From Arthrobacter sp. MN05-02 (GTDB lineage Bacteria > Actinomycetota > Actinomycetes > Actinomycetales > Micrococcaceae), in contig AP018697.1 in the NCBI GenBank assembly GCA_004001285.1, forward strand, positions 1,984,001 to 2,048,000: DNA of 64,000 bases, given 5' to 3'. The translations under genes were made by a program, and so were the position numbers. The notes under the pieces are model-generated. The model searched no databases. It was not told the origin of the DNA and saw nothing but the letters and a program-made list of their open reading frames with translations. Positions 1 to 8,671 of the stretch are shown in pieces; the first letter of the stretch is position 1, and each line of letters starts with the position of its first letter.

Positions 1-32
1 ACTCACCCTCAGTCGCCAGGGAAGACCTGGCC

Positions 33-71
33 GCGTATGCCGTCCCGGAGACCATCCGGGACGGCATACGC
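33..71 (+). terminator. Strong hairpin, probable terminator of an off-window gene
   Basis: A perfect 16-bp inverted repeat (33-48 with 56-71, arm GCGTATGCCGTCCCGG) encloses a 7-nt loop and is followed by ATTT. It lies 87 bases before the first gene, so it most likely ends a plus-strand gene left of the window. The T-tract is weak. Confidence 0.6.
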
Positions 72-158
72 ATTTCCGGCCCCAGCAAGCCCGCCCCGGA
101 TGGCAGCAATTACGGTCTGCGAGATCCTCCGGTCGACAGCAACGAAGGACCAAGAACG

Positions 159-1331
159 ATGGAACGCACGGTGTTCGAAGAAGATCACGAGCTTTTCCGC
201 GATGTCGCCCGCGAATTCAACGAACGCGCCGTCGCCCCCCATTACGCGGGGTGGGACCGGCAGCACATGATGGACCGGTCGGTGTGGACGGCGGCGGGCG
301 AGCAGGGGCTGCTCGGACTGGCGGTCCCCGAGGAGTTCGGCGGCGCGGGAATGCCGGACTACCGGTTCCGCACCGTGCTCGACGAGGAATTCGCCCGCAG
401 CAACCATCTGGCCGTCGGACTCGCCTTCCACCTGCACGACGACCTCGTCCTGCCGCACCTGCTGGCCCACGGTTCCGAGGACCTCAAGGAGCGGTGGCTG
501 CCGGGCATGGTCTCGGGCGAGATCGTGACGTCCTGTGCGTGGACCGAGCCGGGAGCCGGCAGCGACCTCCGCGGCATCCGCACCAAGGCGGTGCGTGACG
601 GCGACGACTGGCTCATCACGGGACAGAAGGTCTTCATCGGCAACGGCATCAGCGGTGATGCCTCACTCGTCCTCGCCCGCACGGACGGCAGCTCGGGTCG
701 CGGCTCCAGCGACTCCTTCTCCCTCTTCATGGTGCGCAGGGGCGAGGGCTACACGCCCGGGCGCCAGCTGGACAAGATGGGGCTCCGCGCCTCCGACACC
801 GCCGAGCTGTTCTTCGACAACGTACGCGTGCCCGGCGCCGATCTGGTCGGTGAGGTGGGGCAGGGTCTGCGCTACAGCCTCGAGCAGATCCCCCAGGGCC
901 GCCTCGGCATCGCCGTCGCGGCCGCAGCCCTCGCACGTGCCACCTACGAGCAGACGGTGCGGTACGTGACCGACCGGAATGCCTTCGGTGAGCGTGTGCT
1001 CGACTTCCAGACGACGCGCCACGTCCTCGCCGACATCCTGACGGAGGTCGAGGTGACCGAGACCTTCGTCGACCGGGCGGTGCTGGCCTTCAACGCCGGC
1101 TCGCTGACCCCCATCGCCGCCGCGCAGGCCAAGCTGTGGGCGAGCGAGCGGGCCAAGTCCGTCACCGACCGGTGCCTGCAGCTGCACGGCGGCTACGGGT
1201 ACATCCTCGAGTATCCGGTGTCGCAGGCCTTCTTGGCCGCACGGCTGCTGACCATCTTCGGCGGTACGAGCGAGATCATGCGCGAGTCCATCGGGCGGTC
1301 GATCGCCGGCCGCCCCACGCAGAACAGGTAG
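159..1331 (+). CDS. Acyl-CoA dehydrogenase
   Basis: FAD-dependent alpha,beta-dehydrogenation of an acyl-CoA thioester, in fatty acid or branched-chain amino acid breakdown. The 390-residue product has the full family layout: helical N-domain, beta-domain signature TEPGAGSD at 129-136, and a C-terminal helical domain with QLHGGYGY at 341-348. At 367-371 it reads FGGTS where medium-chain enzymes carry the catalytic Glu of YEGTS. A Glu at 264 (ATYEQTV) sits where isovaleryl- and long-chain-type enzymes keep their base, so I place it in that group. The exact chain length cannot be read. The next gene, def, starts 5 bases after its stop, so the two are probably co-transcribed. Confidence 0.9.
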   Translation: MERTVFEEDHELFRDVAREFNERAVAPHYAGWDRQHMMDRSVWTAAGEQGLLGLAVPEEFGGAGMPDYRFRTVLDEEFARSNHLAVGLAFHLHDDLVLPHLLAHGSEDLKERWLPGMVSGEIVTSCAWTEPGAGSDLRGIRTKAVRDGDDWLITGQKVFIGNGISGDASLVLARTDGSSGRGSSDSFSLFMVRRGEGYTPGRQLDKMGLRASDTAELFFDNVRVPGADLVGEVGQGLRYSLEQIPQGRLGIAVAAAALARATYEQTVRYVTDRNAFGERVLDFQTTRHVLADILTEVEVTETFVDRAVLAFNAGSLTPIAAAQAKLWASERAKSVTDRCLQLHGGYGYILEYPVSQAFLAARLLTIFGGTSEIMRESIGRSIAGRPTQNR

Positions 1332-1336
1332 GTCCC

Positions 1337-1909
1337 ATGGCTGTCCACCCCATCACCATCACGGGCGAACCGGTCCTCCACCGGCGTGCCCAGCCGGTCG
1401 AGGCCTTCGACGAGGAGCTGCGCACGCTGATCGCCGACATGTTCGAGACCATGGATGTCGCCAACGGCGTGGGCCTCGCGGCGCCGCAGATCGGCGTGGG
1501 GCTGCGCATCTTCGTCTACGGCATGGAGAACGACGACGGCGTTGCTCCGCGCGGTGTCCTCGTCAACCCGACGCTCGTGACCTCGAAGGTGCCCGGATCC
1601 GAGCCGGACCCGGACGACGAATCGGAGGGCTGCCTCTCCGTACCCGGGGAGGCGTTCCCCCTCAAACGCGCCGACTGGGCGCGGGTCTCCGGGTTCGACG
1701 GTGACGGCGCCCCGGTCGAGTTCGAGGCGACGGGCTGGTTCGCCCGATGCATGCAGCACGAGTACGACCACCTGGACGGGAAGCTCTACGTCGACCGCCT
1801 CGACAACCGGCAGTCCAGAAAGGCCAAGAAGGCCCTGAAGAACCACGGGTGGGGCGTCCCCGGACTCACCTGGATGCCCGGCGTCGATCCGGACCCGTTC
1901 GGTCACTAG
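1337..1909 (+). CDS. def: Peptide deformylase
   Basis: Removes the N-formyl group from nascent proteins; a metallohydrolase (usually Fe or Zn). The 190-residue protein has all three motifs: [10 protein letters not shown] at 44-53, EGCLSVPG at 97-104 (Cys99 is a metal ligand) and QHEYDHLDG at 140-148 (His141, Glu142, His145). The ATG at 1337 lies 5 bases after the dehydrogenase stop; upstream in-frame codons would run into that gene. The C-terminal extension of about 35 residues, ending DPDPFGH, is of the kind seen in actinobacterial type I enzymes. It converges on the MFS gene 33 bases away. Confidence 0.95.
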   Translation: MAVHPITITGEPVLHRRAQPVEAFDEELRTLIADMFETMDVANGVGLAAPQIGVGLRIFVYGMENDDGVAPRGVLVNPTLVTSKVPGSEPDPDDESEGCLSVPGEAFPLKRADWARVSGFDGDGAPVEFEATGWFARCMQHEYDHLDGKLYVDRLDNRQSRKAKKALKNHGWGVPGLTWMPGVDPDPFGH

Positions 1910-1942
1910 GACACCGGCCCCGCGTGAGCCGACGTCTCCCCG

Positions 1943-3244
1943 TCAGGCGTTCTCGGTCGCGCCGAGACGATCGACGGTGTCGGTGGGCGCCGGGGCCTCG
2001 GCGAGGTCCTCCAGCCGCCTGACCCGGCGCAGCGGCCCGAGCAGCGCGACGAGCGGAGCGCCGCACGCGATGACGACACCGATGAGGATCCCCTCGCGGA
2101 TCCCCGCCGTCTCCGCCAGCACGCCGGCGATCAGGCTCGCCAGGGCGAGCATCCCCCAGCTCACCGTCCGGGACGCGGCACCGAGGCGGCCCATCATTCC
2201 CGGCGGGCAGACGCGCTGCCGGAAGCTGGAGCCGACCACGATGTTCCAGGCGACACTCGCTCCCATCACGAACATCCCGATGATCCCCCACACCATCCCC
2301 AACCCCGGTGTGAGGATCAGGAGCGAGGCGTAGCCGAGGACGCCGGGTACCATCGACCAGCGCCAGAGCGGGCCGGAGCCGAAACGGTCCCCGAGCGCAT
2401 TGGCGGTGACCCCGCCGATCGCGCCGCCGAGGGAAGCGGCCGCCAACAGGAGACCGAGCCACACCTCGGACTCCCCGATCGTCCTCAACACCAGCAGGAC
2501 CAGCAGGGAGGCCGCGATGTTGCCACCGAGGTTCCACAGGGCGGCGTTGAAGAGGATGGCCCGCAGGGGGCCCGTGCTGAAGGTGTACCGCAGGCCGTCG
2601 TACATCTCCCGCAGGATCCTCCGGTCACTCTGCGGCTGCACGACCTCCTTCACGTCGAGGCGCTGGACGGCGACGAGGGACACGATCGAGGTCCCCACCT
2701 GCACGAGCAGGGAGTTAGACGCCCCCGCCGAGCTCGTGAGCCACCCTGCGACGGAGCGACCCGCCGCATCGGCCGCTGCCCCCGAGCCGGTGATGAGCCC
2801 GTTGCCCTCCATCAGTTCATCCGGCGTCACGGCCTGCTGCACCAGGGCGGCGTCGGCCAGTTGGAAGAACACGGACGTCACTCCCGTGACGAACGCCGTT
2901 CCGAACAGCAGCGGCGTGCTGAGGAACCCGAACCAGTACCCGAGGGGCAGGAGACCGAGCACGAGGACCCGCACGACGAGCGAGGCGAGCATCACCGGCT
3001 TCCGGGGCAGCCGATCCACCCACACTCCGATGACGAGGCCGAGGAGCAGCCAGGGAAGGAAGGTCATTCCGGCGAGCGCCGCGACCTCGAAGTTGCTGGC
3101 CTGTAGTTCCACCGCGGCGATCACCGGCAGCGCGACGGCTGCCACGGCGTTACCGAGTACGCCTGACGTGCTCGAGACCATCAGGGCGCGGAAGTTGCGG
3201 TTGCGTACCAGCAAGTGTTTGTCTCCGGTACCCCCAGCGCTCAT
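1943..3244 (-). CDS. MFS transporter
   Basis: A 433-residue membrane protein with about 12 hydrophobic segments and the major-facilitator loop motif between helices 2 and 3 (GVWVDRLPRKPVML, about residues 73-86). The overall look is that of the MFS_3 or enterobactin-exporter-like group, probably a drug or siderophore exporter. The substrate cannot be deduced. The C-terminal tail from about 408 is soluble, charged and rich in Pro and Ala. It stands alone: it converges on def and is followed upstream by a gene-poor stretch. Confidence 0.85.
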   Translation of the reverse strand: MSAGGTGDKHLLVRNRNFRALMVSSTSGVLGNAVAAVALPVIAAVELQASNFEVAALAGMTFLPWLLLGLVIGVWVDRLPRKPVMLASLVVRVLVLGLLPLGYWFGFLSTPLLFGTAFVTGVTSVFFQLADAALVQQAVTPDELMEGNGLITGSGAAADAAGRSVAGWLTSSAGASNSLLVQVGTSIVSLVAVQRLDVKEVVQPQSDRRILREMYDGLRYTFSTGPLRAILFNAALWNLGGNIAASLLVLLVLRTIGESEVWLGLLLAAASLGGAIGGVTANALGDRFGSGPLWRWSMVPGVLGYASLLILTPGLGMVWGIIGMFVMGASVAWNIVVGSSFRQRVCPPGMMGRLGAASRTVSWGMLALASLIAGVLAETAGIREGILIGVVIACGAPLVALLGPLRRVRRLEDLAEAPAPTDTVDRLGATENA

Positions 3245-4080
3245 CCGATCACCCTAGTCGAGGCGGCGTGACGTCCTTGGACGAAATAGTCCGACGCGCA
3301 GCTCCACTTCGGCAGCTCTTGACCGGCGGAGGGGCACGACCGATAATGGTTCGCTTTGGCAATGACCGTCGGGACCGCCGTCGGAAAGTTCCCGATTCCT
3401 CTTGTGGCTTAGCGGGGCCCGATCCGATTGCCGAGCCTCGACGGGAAGCGGAAAATAGAAGGTGGAGGCCGTCCCGCGGTCGTTCCCCCAGCAATGCCGC
3501 TGTGGATGACCTCCAGAGGCGGCTATAGACGCCGGGCGGTCCCCCTACCTCTTGAGACCGGGTACGGGGGACCGTTTTCCGCCCGCGCACGGCCGTTCCC
3601 GAGGTGAACGGGCCAACCCCGAAGCCCCAGCAGTGGGCCGGCCCGTTCATACCGTCGCGTTTGCGTACGAGACCCACGGCGGTTCCCATAGAGTAGGCCG
3701 ACACGGGGCGCGGAACAACGTGCGACGCGCCGGGTGCTCGACTGTTGCCGACTCGTGATCCGACGGCGGAACGTGCAGTCTGGAAGAAACGGGTCAGTAG
3801 GACAGTTCGTCGGGTCCCGCGAGCACCACGAGGTTGTTCCTCACCCGACGCACACACCCGCCGATGGCCATGACGCACTTCTTCAAGATCCCCATTGATC
3901 TCCGCTTCTCCTCGAGGTGCCGGGAGTAAGTCCCTTCTCCCTTTGTACGCCGCAATGCTGTGGAAAGAGCGAGTAGTCGCCACTGCAGTGCGGAAGGCCG
4001 GACACTCGCTTACGTGGCGCCGCTACTGCGCCGAGGTCGAGGAGTTCGCCGGCCGAGATCGACGTCACGTCAAGGGTGCG
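3245..4080. other. Gene-poor stretch between the MFS gene and rnpB
   Basis: About 835 bases with no convincing long gene on either strand. Candidate frames are broken and lack family motifs, and the composition is less GC3-biased than in neighbouring genes. It contains an inverted repeat (CGGTCCCCC at 3537-3545 with its complement at 3566-3574) and one small ORF with a ribosome binding site at 3794-3895, listed separately. It may hold decayed coding sequence or an RNA, but I see no family I can name. Confidence 0.5.
3794..3895 (-). CDS. Possible 33-residue small protein
   Basis: A short frame starting MGILKKCVMA and ending AGPDELSY. It begins with ATG four bases after a GCGGAG ribosome binding site, in a purine-rich leader. 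It has two Cys (7 and 14), a basic centre (RRVRNN) and a short hydrophobic run (LVVLAG). It lies downstream of rnpB on the same strand, in an otherwise gene-poor stretch. I do not recognise the family. The support is the binding site, the protein-like composition and the isolation of the frame; chance occurrence is possible at this length. Confidence 0.35.
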   Translation of the reverse strand: MGILKKCVMAIGGCVRRVRNNLVVLAGPDELSY

Positions 4081-4480
4081 GGATGGGTCGACCGATACGC
4101 CGGGTTCTGTCATCGCGCGCCGTTACCGTCGCGCGAGTGGCGGCCATCCATCTACGAACGCCGTTGCCGACGCCCTCCAGCGGCCTACCCGTGCACTCGG
4201 GCGGGCAGCCCTCGATCGCGCACTGTCTGGCCTTGCTCCGGGTGGGGTTTACCGAGCCATGCCGGTCACCCGGCATGCTGGTGGTCTCTTACACCGCCTT
4301 TTCACCCTTACTGCCCGCGAGGACCGAAGCCTTCAGCGGTCAGCGGTCTCTTTTCTGTGGCACTGGCCTGCGGGTTACCCCGAGTGGGCGTTACCCACCA
4401 CCCTGCCCTGCGGGGCCCGGACGTTCCTCGGTGGAGCGGTGCGGACACCGTCCAACGCGGCCGCCTGGTCGACCCATCCA
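4081..4480 (-). ncRNA. rnpB: RNase P RNA (class A)
   Basis: Catalytic RNA that matures the 5' ends of tRNAs. Read on the minus strand it carries the conserved GAGGAACGTCCGGGC element, CAGTGCCACAGAAA, AGGGTGAAAAGGCGG, AAACCCCACCCGGAGCAAGG, and near the 3' end CAGAACCCGGCGTA. The termini form a perfect 13-bp P1 helix: GGATGGGTCGACC at the 5' end (4467-4479) pairs with the 3' end (4081-4093). The length of about 400 nt suits high-GC actinobacteria. The 5' end is placed six bases after a TAGAAT box. Confidence 0.95.
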
Positions 4481-4486
4481 GGATCC

Positions 4487-4492
4487 ATTCTA
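4487..4492 (-). promoter_or_regulatory. -10 box of rnpB
   Basis: TAGAAT on the minus strand, six bases before the 5' end of RNase P RNA as set by its P1 helix. No good -35 box is visible, which is common in high-GC actinobacteria. Confidence 0.65.
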
Positions 4493-4545
4493 GGCGGCCC
4501 TGCCGGTCGCCGGGTGCACGGGCGCCGGGCGCTGCGCGGGTTGGG

Positions 4546-4551
4546 TACAGT
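4546..4551 (+). promoter_or_regulatory. -10 box of leaderless yaaA
   Basis: TACAGT followed by six bases and then the GTG start codon at 4558. This is the spacing expected when transcription starts at the start codon itself. No ribosome binding site precedes the GTG, which supports a leaderless message. Confidence 0.5.
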
Positions 4552-4557
4552 GGATCG

Positions 4558-5319
4558 GTGCTGATCCTGCTTCCCCCGTCCGAAGGTAAGTCCGCCGCCC
4601 GCACGGGCGGCCCGGTGCGGCTGGAGAACCTGCACTTCCCCGATCTGACTCCGGCCCGCCGGACGGTCCTCGCCGCCCTGAAGGATGCCAGCGGTGCGGA
4701 CGACGCTCACGCGGTGCTCGGCGTCGGGGAATCCCTCGCCGCCGACGTGGCGCGGAACCTGGTGCTCGACGTCGCCCCCGCCGCACCGGCACACGACGTC
4801 TACGCGGGAGTCTTCTACGACGCCCTCGGATACGCCGGCCTGACACCGGTGCAGAAGCGCAAGGCACGGGAGTGGTGCGTCGTCGTCTCCGCCCTGTGGG
4901 GCGCCATCGGGTTCGGCGATCCCATCCCGGCGTACCGGCTGTCGATGTCGGTGGACCTGCCGGGCACGGGACGGCTTGCGGGCTACTGGAGGAAGCAGCT
5001 CGGCCCGGTCCTGGAACAGCACGCGGGAACCGGGCTGGTCGTCGATTGCCGGTCGAGCACCTACGCGGCGGCCTGGACTCCCCCACCGCTGCAGAGTGTC
5101 GCGGTCAACGTGTTCCAGATGCGTGGCGGCAAGCGCACGGTCGTCTCCCACTTCGCCAAGCACACGCGCGGCGAACTCGCCCGCCACCTGGTGACGCGGC
5201 GCGGAGCGGCACCGACGACGCCCGAGGCCCTGCTCCGGGCAGCCCGCGAGAAGTGGACGGCGGAACTCGTCCCGGCGACCGCGCGCAGACCGGCCCAGCT
5301 CGACATCGTGCTCGCCTGA
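4558..5319 (+). CDS. yaaA: YaaA (DUF328) peroxide-stress protein
   Basis: Family members lower free intracellular iron and protect DNA during hydrogen peroxide stress; the E. coli protein also has a DNA-binding fold. The 253-residue product starts with the hallmark LLPPSEGK (about residues 4-11). It ends with the family pattern SHFAKHTRGELARHL near 200-214, so it looks complete. The start is the GTG at 4558: the motif follows directly, no upstream codon is better, and a -10 box sits six bases before it. It is divergent from rnpB and converges on the RNase H-VOC gene with a 3-base gap. Confidence 0.85.
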   Translation: MLILLPPSEGKSAARTGGPVRLENLHFPDLTPARRTVLAALKDASGADDAHAVLGVGESLAADVARNLVLDVAPAAPAHDVYAGVFYDALGYAGLTPVQKRKAREWCVVVSALWGAIGFGDPIPAYRLSMSVDLPGTGRLAGYWRKQLGPVLEQHAGTGLVVDCRSSTYAAAWTPPPLQSVAVNVFQMRGGKRTVVSHFAKHTRGELARHLVTRRGAAPTTPEALLRAAREKWTAELVPATARRPAQLDIVLA

Positions 5320-5322
5320 CCC

Positions 5323-6258
5323 TCAGTCCGCGACCAGCTCCACTTCGAAGCCCTCGGCGTTCTCGAGATAGGCGGCGTAGTGGTCCGGCCCGCCGGCGAA
5401 CGGGTGCCGGTCCGCGAACATCAGGGACCACCCGTGACTCGCCGCCCGGCGCGCCAGCAGATCGACGTCGGCCCTGGATCCGGCGCGGAACGCGAGGTGG
5501 TTGACGCCGGGACGACGGCGGTCGGAACCGCCCGGAGCCACGTCGGGTCCGCTCTCCAGGACGACATAGAACTCGTCGGAGCCGTAGCGGACACCGTCCT
5601 TCCAGGCGTGCCCGCGGGGGAAGCCCAGCCGTTCGAGCAGCCAGCCCAGGCTCTTCTCCGCCGACGCGAGATCCTGGGTCCACACCTCGAGGTGATGGAG
5701 CCTGCCCGCCGGTCGCGGCGTCTCCTCCGACGCGGCGGCCTCCGGTTCCGCGGCGGGTTGAGCCGCAGCGCGCGGCTTCCACTCGACGCCGGCCATGCCG
5801 GCGTCCATCGCCTCGTTGGAGAGCCGGTCGGCGTCCTTGTTACGGTCGCGCGGGATCCATTCGTAGGTGACCCTGCGCGGGTCCAGGACCTTCCGTGCCC
5901 TGGCGGCGAGCGCGCGCATGTCGGCATGCTTGATCTGCCAGCGTCCGGACATCTGCTCGACGACGAGCTTGGAGTCCATCTTCACGTGGACGGAGGCGCC
6001 GGGGTTGATCTCGCGCGCCAGTTCCAGTCCCGAGACGAGACCGGAGTACTCGGCGACGTTGTTGGAGGCCTTGCCGATGTAGGCGGCCTTCTCGACGAGG
6101 ATCCGCCCGGTGTCGGCGTCGCGGACGAGGGCGCCGTACCCGGCATGCCCGGGATTGCCACGCGATCCGCCGTCCGCCTCGACGACGAGCCGCGAGGGCG
6201 CACCCGCCGTCGCCTGGTCGTCGCGTGCATGGGGGTCGAACAACTGCTGTTCCGTCAC
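5323..6258 (-). CDS. RNase HI domain fused to a VOC (glyoxalase-like) domain
   Basis: Residues about 22-160 form an RNase HI of the short bacterial type, which cleaves RNA in RNA-DNA hybrids. All four acidic residues are present (D in EADGGSRGNPG, E in NNVAEYSG, D in KMDSKLVVEQ, D in DRNKDADRLSNEA). An Ala/Pro/Glu linker of about 40 residues follows. Then comes a complete VOC domain with His (LHHLEV), His (VNHLAF) and Glu (FEVELV) in metal-ligand positions. In the M. tuberculosis homologue Rv2228c the RNase HI is instead joined to a phosphatase, so the partner is unusual. The chosen GTG lies 2 bases after the upstream stop with a GGGGGAAA site before it (311 residues). The VOC substrate is unknown. 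Confidence 0.85.
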   Translation of the reverse strand: MTEQQLFDPHARDDQATAGAPSRLVVEADGGSRGNPGHAGYGALVRDADTGRILVEKAAYIGKASNNVAEYSGLVSGLELAREINPGASVHVKMDSKLVVEQMSGRWQIKHADMRALAARARKVLDPRRVTYEWIPRDRNKDADRLSNEAMDAGMAGVEWKPRAAAQPAAEPEAAASEETPRPAGRLHHLEVWTQDLASAEKSLGWLLERLGFPRGHAWKDGVRYGSDEFYVVLESGPDVAPGGSDRRRPGVNHLAFRAGSRADVDLLARRAASHGWSLMFADRHPFAGGPDHYAAYLENAEGFEVELVAD

Positions 6259-6260
6259 GG

Positions 6261-7004
6261 CTACTGGTTTCCCCAGTCGCCGGAGCGGACGAGGATGCAC
6301 CCGGAGTCGGGGCAGAGCACGACGTCGTCGGGCGCCGCACCGGAGATGTCGGCGAGGTCACCGGGGCTCAGCTGCATACCGGACCCCTCGGACTTGCCGT
6401 GGAACAGGCGGGCGGCGCCGACGCCGCGCTTGGCGAGGATCCGCTCGTAGATGGCCAGGAGCCCGGCGTCGAACGTCGAAGCGAGCTCGTTGCGGCGTGC
6501 CTGCACGTCGACCCGCTGCAGCTCGATGTCGGCGAGCTCGATGTCGCGTGCCTCCTCGAGGGCACGGAGCTCGGCACGGACGGCATCCGTGCGGCCCTGC
6601 ACCTCGGCCTGCGCCGTCCGCGCCGCCTCCACCCGTTCCATGACGTCCAGCTCGACGTCCTCGAGGTCCGAGCGCCGCTTCGTCAGGGACGCGAGCTCGT
6701 GCTGCAGCGCCGTGAGGTCCTTCGAGGTACCGGTACCGCTGTTCAGGCGCTTCTCGTCACGCTCCAGCCGGTTCACGACCGACTGCACCTCGTCCTCCGC
6801 ACGCGTCAGTTCGCGCTCGAGGTCGCCCAGCTCGGTGGTGGCGCGCACGAGCTCGCCGTCGATCTCACCCACCCTCGCGGCGACGACGCCGAGCTCGGGA
6901 TTGCTGCGCGCGGCGGCGGCCTGCCGGGTGAGTTTGTTGAGCGTCGAATCGAGGGCCTGCAGGTCGAGCAGGCGGAGTTGTTCCTCGGGTGCAGCCTTGG
7001 CCAC
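6261..7004 (-). CDS. Coiled-coil protein with a degenerate C4 zinc ribbon (CdsZ-like)
   Basis: A 247-residue protein: about 180 residues of almost continuous coiled coil, then a short ribbon domain. Homologues are described as C4-type zinc-ribbon proteins; Rv2229c holds the same place between Nif3 and RNase HI genes. Only the second Cys pair survives here (LCPDSGCILVR), with three residues between the two Cys instead of two. Where the first CxxC is expected the sequence is KSEGSGMQL. Normal four-Cys zinc binding is therefore unlikely. It is preceded by the Nif3-like gene and followed 2 bases later by RNase H-VOC, so the three form an operon. The function is unknown. Confidence 0.75.
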   Translation of the reverse strand: MAKAAPEEQLRLLDLQALDSTLNKLTRQAAAARSNPELGVVAARVGEIDGELVRATTELGDLERELTRAEDEVQSVVNRLERDEKRLNSGTGTSKDLTALQHELASLTKRRSDLEDVELDVMERVEAARTAQAEVQGRTDAVRAELRALEEARDIELADIELQRVDVQARRNELASTFDAGLLAIYERILAKRGVGAARLFHGKSEGSGMQLSPGDLADISGAAPDDVVLCPDSGCILVRSGDWGNQ

Positions 7005-7089
7005 GGTTTACCTCCAGATGGGACGGACGGGGCGCGACGAGCGGACGTGGGCGTCGTCCGAGCCTAGCCCACGGCGCCCTTCCCGGTCG

Positions 7090-8016
7090 TCAGTGACCGG
7101 GTGTGAGGACGAAGTCCCACGGGTCGGTGTTGACCCCGCTGACCCGGATGTCGGTGGCGAAGCCCTGATCGGAGAGCCTCGCGCCCAGGGCATCGGCGGC
7201 GGGCGTGAGCCACAGCCATTCGCTGCCGAAGTGGGAGACGTCGACGAGGTAGGGGGTGCCGCCGGCAGCCGCCTCCCTCACTTCGGAGGCGGGATGGTGC
7301 CGCAGGTCGGCCGTCACGTAGACGTCGGCACGGCTGGCCCGGACGTGGTCGAACAGGGAGTCTCCCGCCCCACCGCACACCGCGATCCGACGGACCAGCG
7401 CGTCCTTGTCCCCGGCGACACGCACGCCACCGGCGACGGCCGGCAGGATGGAGAAGACCGCCTCCGCGAAGGCCCCCAGCGGTACAGGTTCCCCGAGGTC
7501 GCCGACGCGCCCGATCCCTTCCTCCGGCAGTCCGTCGGCGGCCGGCACCAGGGGCTCGACATCGCGGGGCCCGAGGGCGTCGGCCAGGACGTCGGACACG
7601 CCGCCGACGGCGCTGTCCCCGTTGGTGTGGACGGTGACCAGGGCGCACCCCGCCTCGATCAGGCGATGGACCACCTCACCCTTGAAGCCGGACGCCGCGA
7701 CGGAGGAGACGGGCTTCAGCAGGAGGGGATGGTGGGAGACGATCATCGTGGCTCCCCAGCCCAGTGCCTCGTCCAGGACGGCAGCGGTGGGATCGACGGT
7801 GAACAGGATCTTCGCGGCACGGTTCCCCGACCGGCCCGCGACGAGCCCGACCGCGTCCCAGCCCTCGGCGAGGCTTTCCGGCCACAACTCCTCGATGGCG
7901 TCGAGGACATCACCCACGGTCGGCGCCGGGACTCCCTGCGCGGCACCATCGCCCTCGCGGGAGGCCCATGCAGTTCCGGACGGAGCGACGCCGCCGTCGT
8001 GCTCGTGCTGTTCCAT
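7090..8016 (-). CDS. Nif3-like dinuclear metal-centre protein
   Basis: A 308-residue member of the Nif3/YbgI family, homohexameric toroids with a two-metal site. Some members are annotated as GTP cyclohydrolase I type 2, but the physiological role is unsettled. Metal-binding segments are visible: SHHPLLL, VHTNGD and DVSHFGSEW near the C-terminus. The start is ATG 8016, followed by about 30 poorly conserved residues before the core domain (VGDVLDAIEELWP). It opens the minus-strand operon with the coiled-coil protein and RNase H-VOC; the same order is known in mycobacteria. Confidence 0.85.
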   Translation of the reverse strand: MEQHEHDGGVAPSGTAWASREGDGAAQGVPAPTVGDVLDAIEELWPESLAEGWDAVGLVAGRSGNRAAKILFTVDPTAAVLDEALGWGATMIVSHHPLLLKPVSSVAASGFKGEVVHRLIEAGCALVTVHTNGDSAVGGVSDVLADALGPRDVEPLVPAADGLPEEGIGRVGDLGEPVPLGAFAEAVFSILPAVAGGVRVAGDKDALVRRIAVCGGAGDSLFDHVRASRADVYVTADLRHHPASEVREAAAGGTPYLVDVSHFGSEWLWLTPAADALGARLSDQGFATDIRVSGVNTDPWDFVLTPGH

Positions 8017-8121
8017 GACACCAGTAATACCCGCCGCCGGCAGCGCCTCCAACTCGGCACGGTCCGCCGGGGGCCGATCGGCACCGGGAATCATCGGAGC
8101 GTGCCACGCATTGACAAGGAC

Positions 8122-8646
8122 ATGAAGACTTTCGTGCTTGGAGGGGGCTGTTTCTGGTGCCTCGATGCCCTTTACCAGAAGACCCGTGGTGTCACCGAAG
8201 TGGTGTCCGGCTACACGGGCGGCCACACGAAGCACCCCGATTACGACTCCGTCTGCTCCGGCATGACCGGTCACGCCGAGGTGGTCGCCGTGACGTTCGA
8301 CGAGACCGTGATCCCGGAGGACGTCATCCTCGACATGTTCTTCGTGTCCCACGATCCCACCACCCTCAACCGGCAGGGCTACGACGTCGGCACGCAGTAC
8401 CGCAGCGTCATGTACTACCAGGACGCCGAGCAGAAGGCACTGTTCGAGGACGCGATCAGCCGCAACCAGCAGAACTGGAAGAACCCGATCGTGACCGAGG
8501 TGAGCCGACTGCCCGAGTTCCACGTGGCGGAGGACTGGCACCAGAACTACTACGCGAAGCACCCCGAGCAGGGCTACTGCCAGGTGATCATCAACCCGAA
8601 GCTGTCGAAGGCCCGGAAATATTACGCCCAGTGGCTCGCCGCGTAG
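8122..8646 (+). CDS. msrA: Peptide-methionine (S)-S-oxide reductase MsrA
   Basis: Repairs the S-epimer of methionine sulfoxide in proteins. The 174-residue protein has the active-site motif GGGCFWCLDA at about 7-16, whose first Cys is the nucleophile, plus a conserved GYTGGHTKHP and HDPTTLNRQGYDVGTQYRS. A Cys near the C-terminus (QGYCQV) can serve in resolution. ATG 8122 is chosen because it directly precedes the conserved N-terminus. A GTG at 8101 would add seven residues and has an AATCAT box six bases upstream, so a leaderless longer form cannot be excluded. No MsrB is adjacent. Confidence 0.93.
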   Translation: MKTFVLGGGCFWCLDALYQKTRGVTEVVSGYTGGHTKHPDYDSVCSGMTGHAEVVAVTFDETVIPEDVILDMFFVSHDPTTLNRQGYDVGTQYRSVMYYQDAEQKALFEDAISRNQQNWKNPIVTEVSRLPEFHVAEDWHQNYYAKHPEQGYCQVIINPKLSKARKYYAQWLAA

Positions 8647-8671
8647 GCGCACCGCACCCCACCCGTTAAGC

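Noticed and set aside
3249..3983. A 244-codon minus-strand frame in the gene-poor stretch
   Set aside because: Composition is unlike neighbouring genes and no domain is visible; only the 33-codon frame within it, in another phase, has a ribosome binding site.
4081..4560. Several overlapping open frames across rnpB
   Set aside because: The DNA is fully explained by RNase P RNA with its conserved elements and closed P1 helix.
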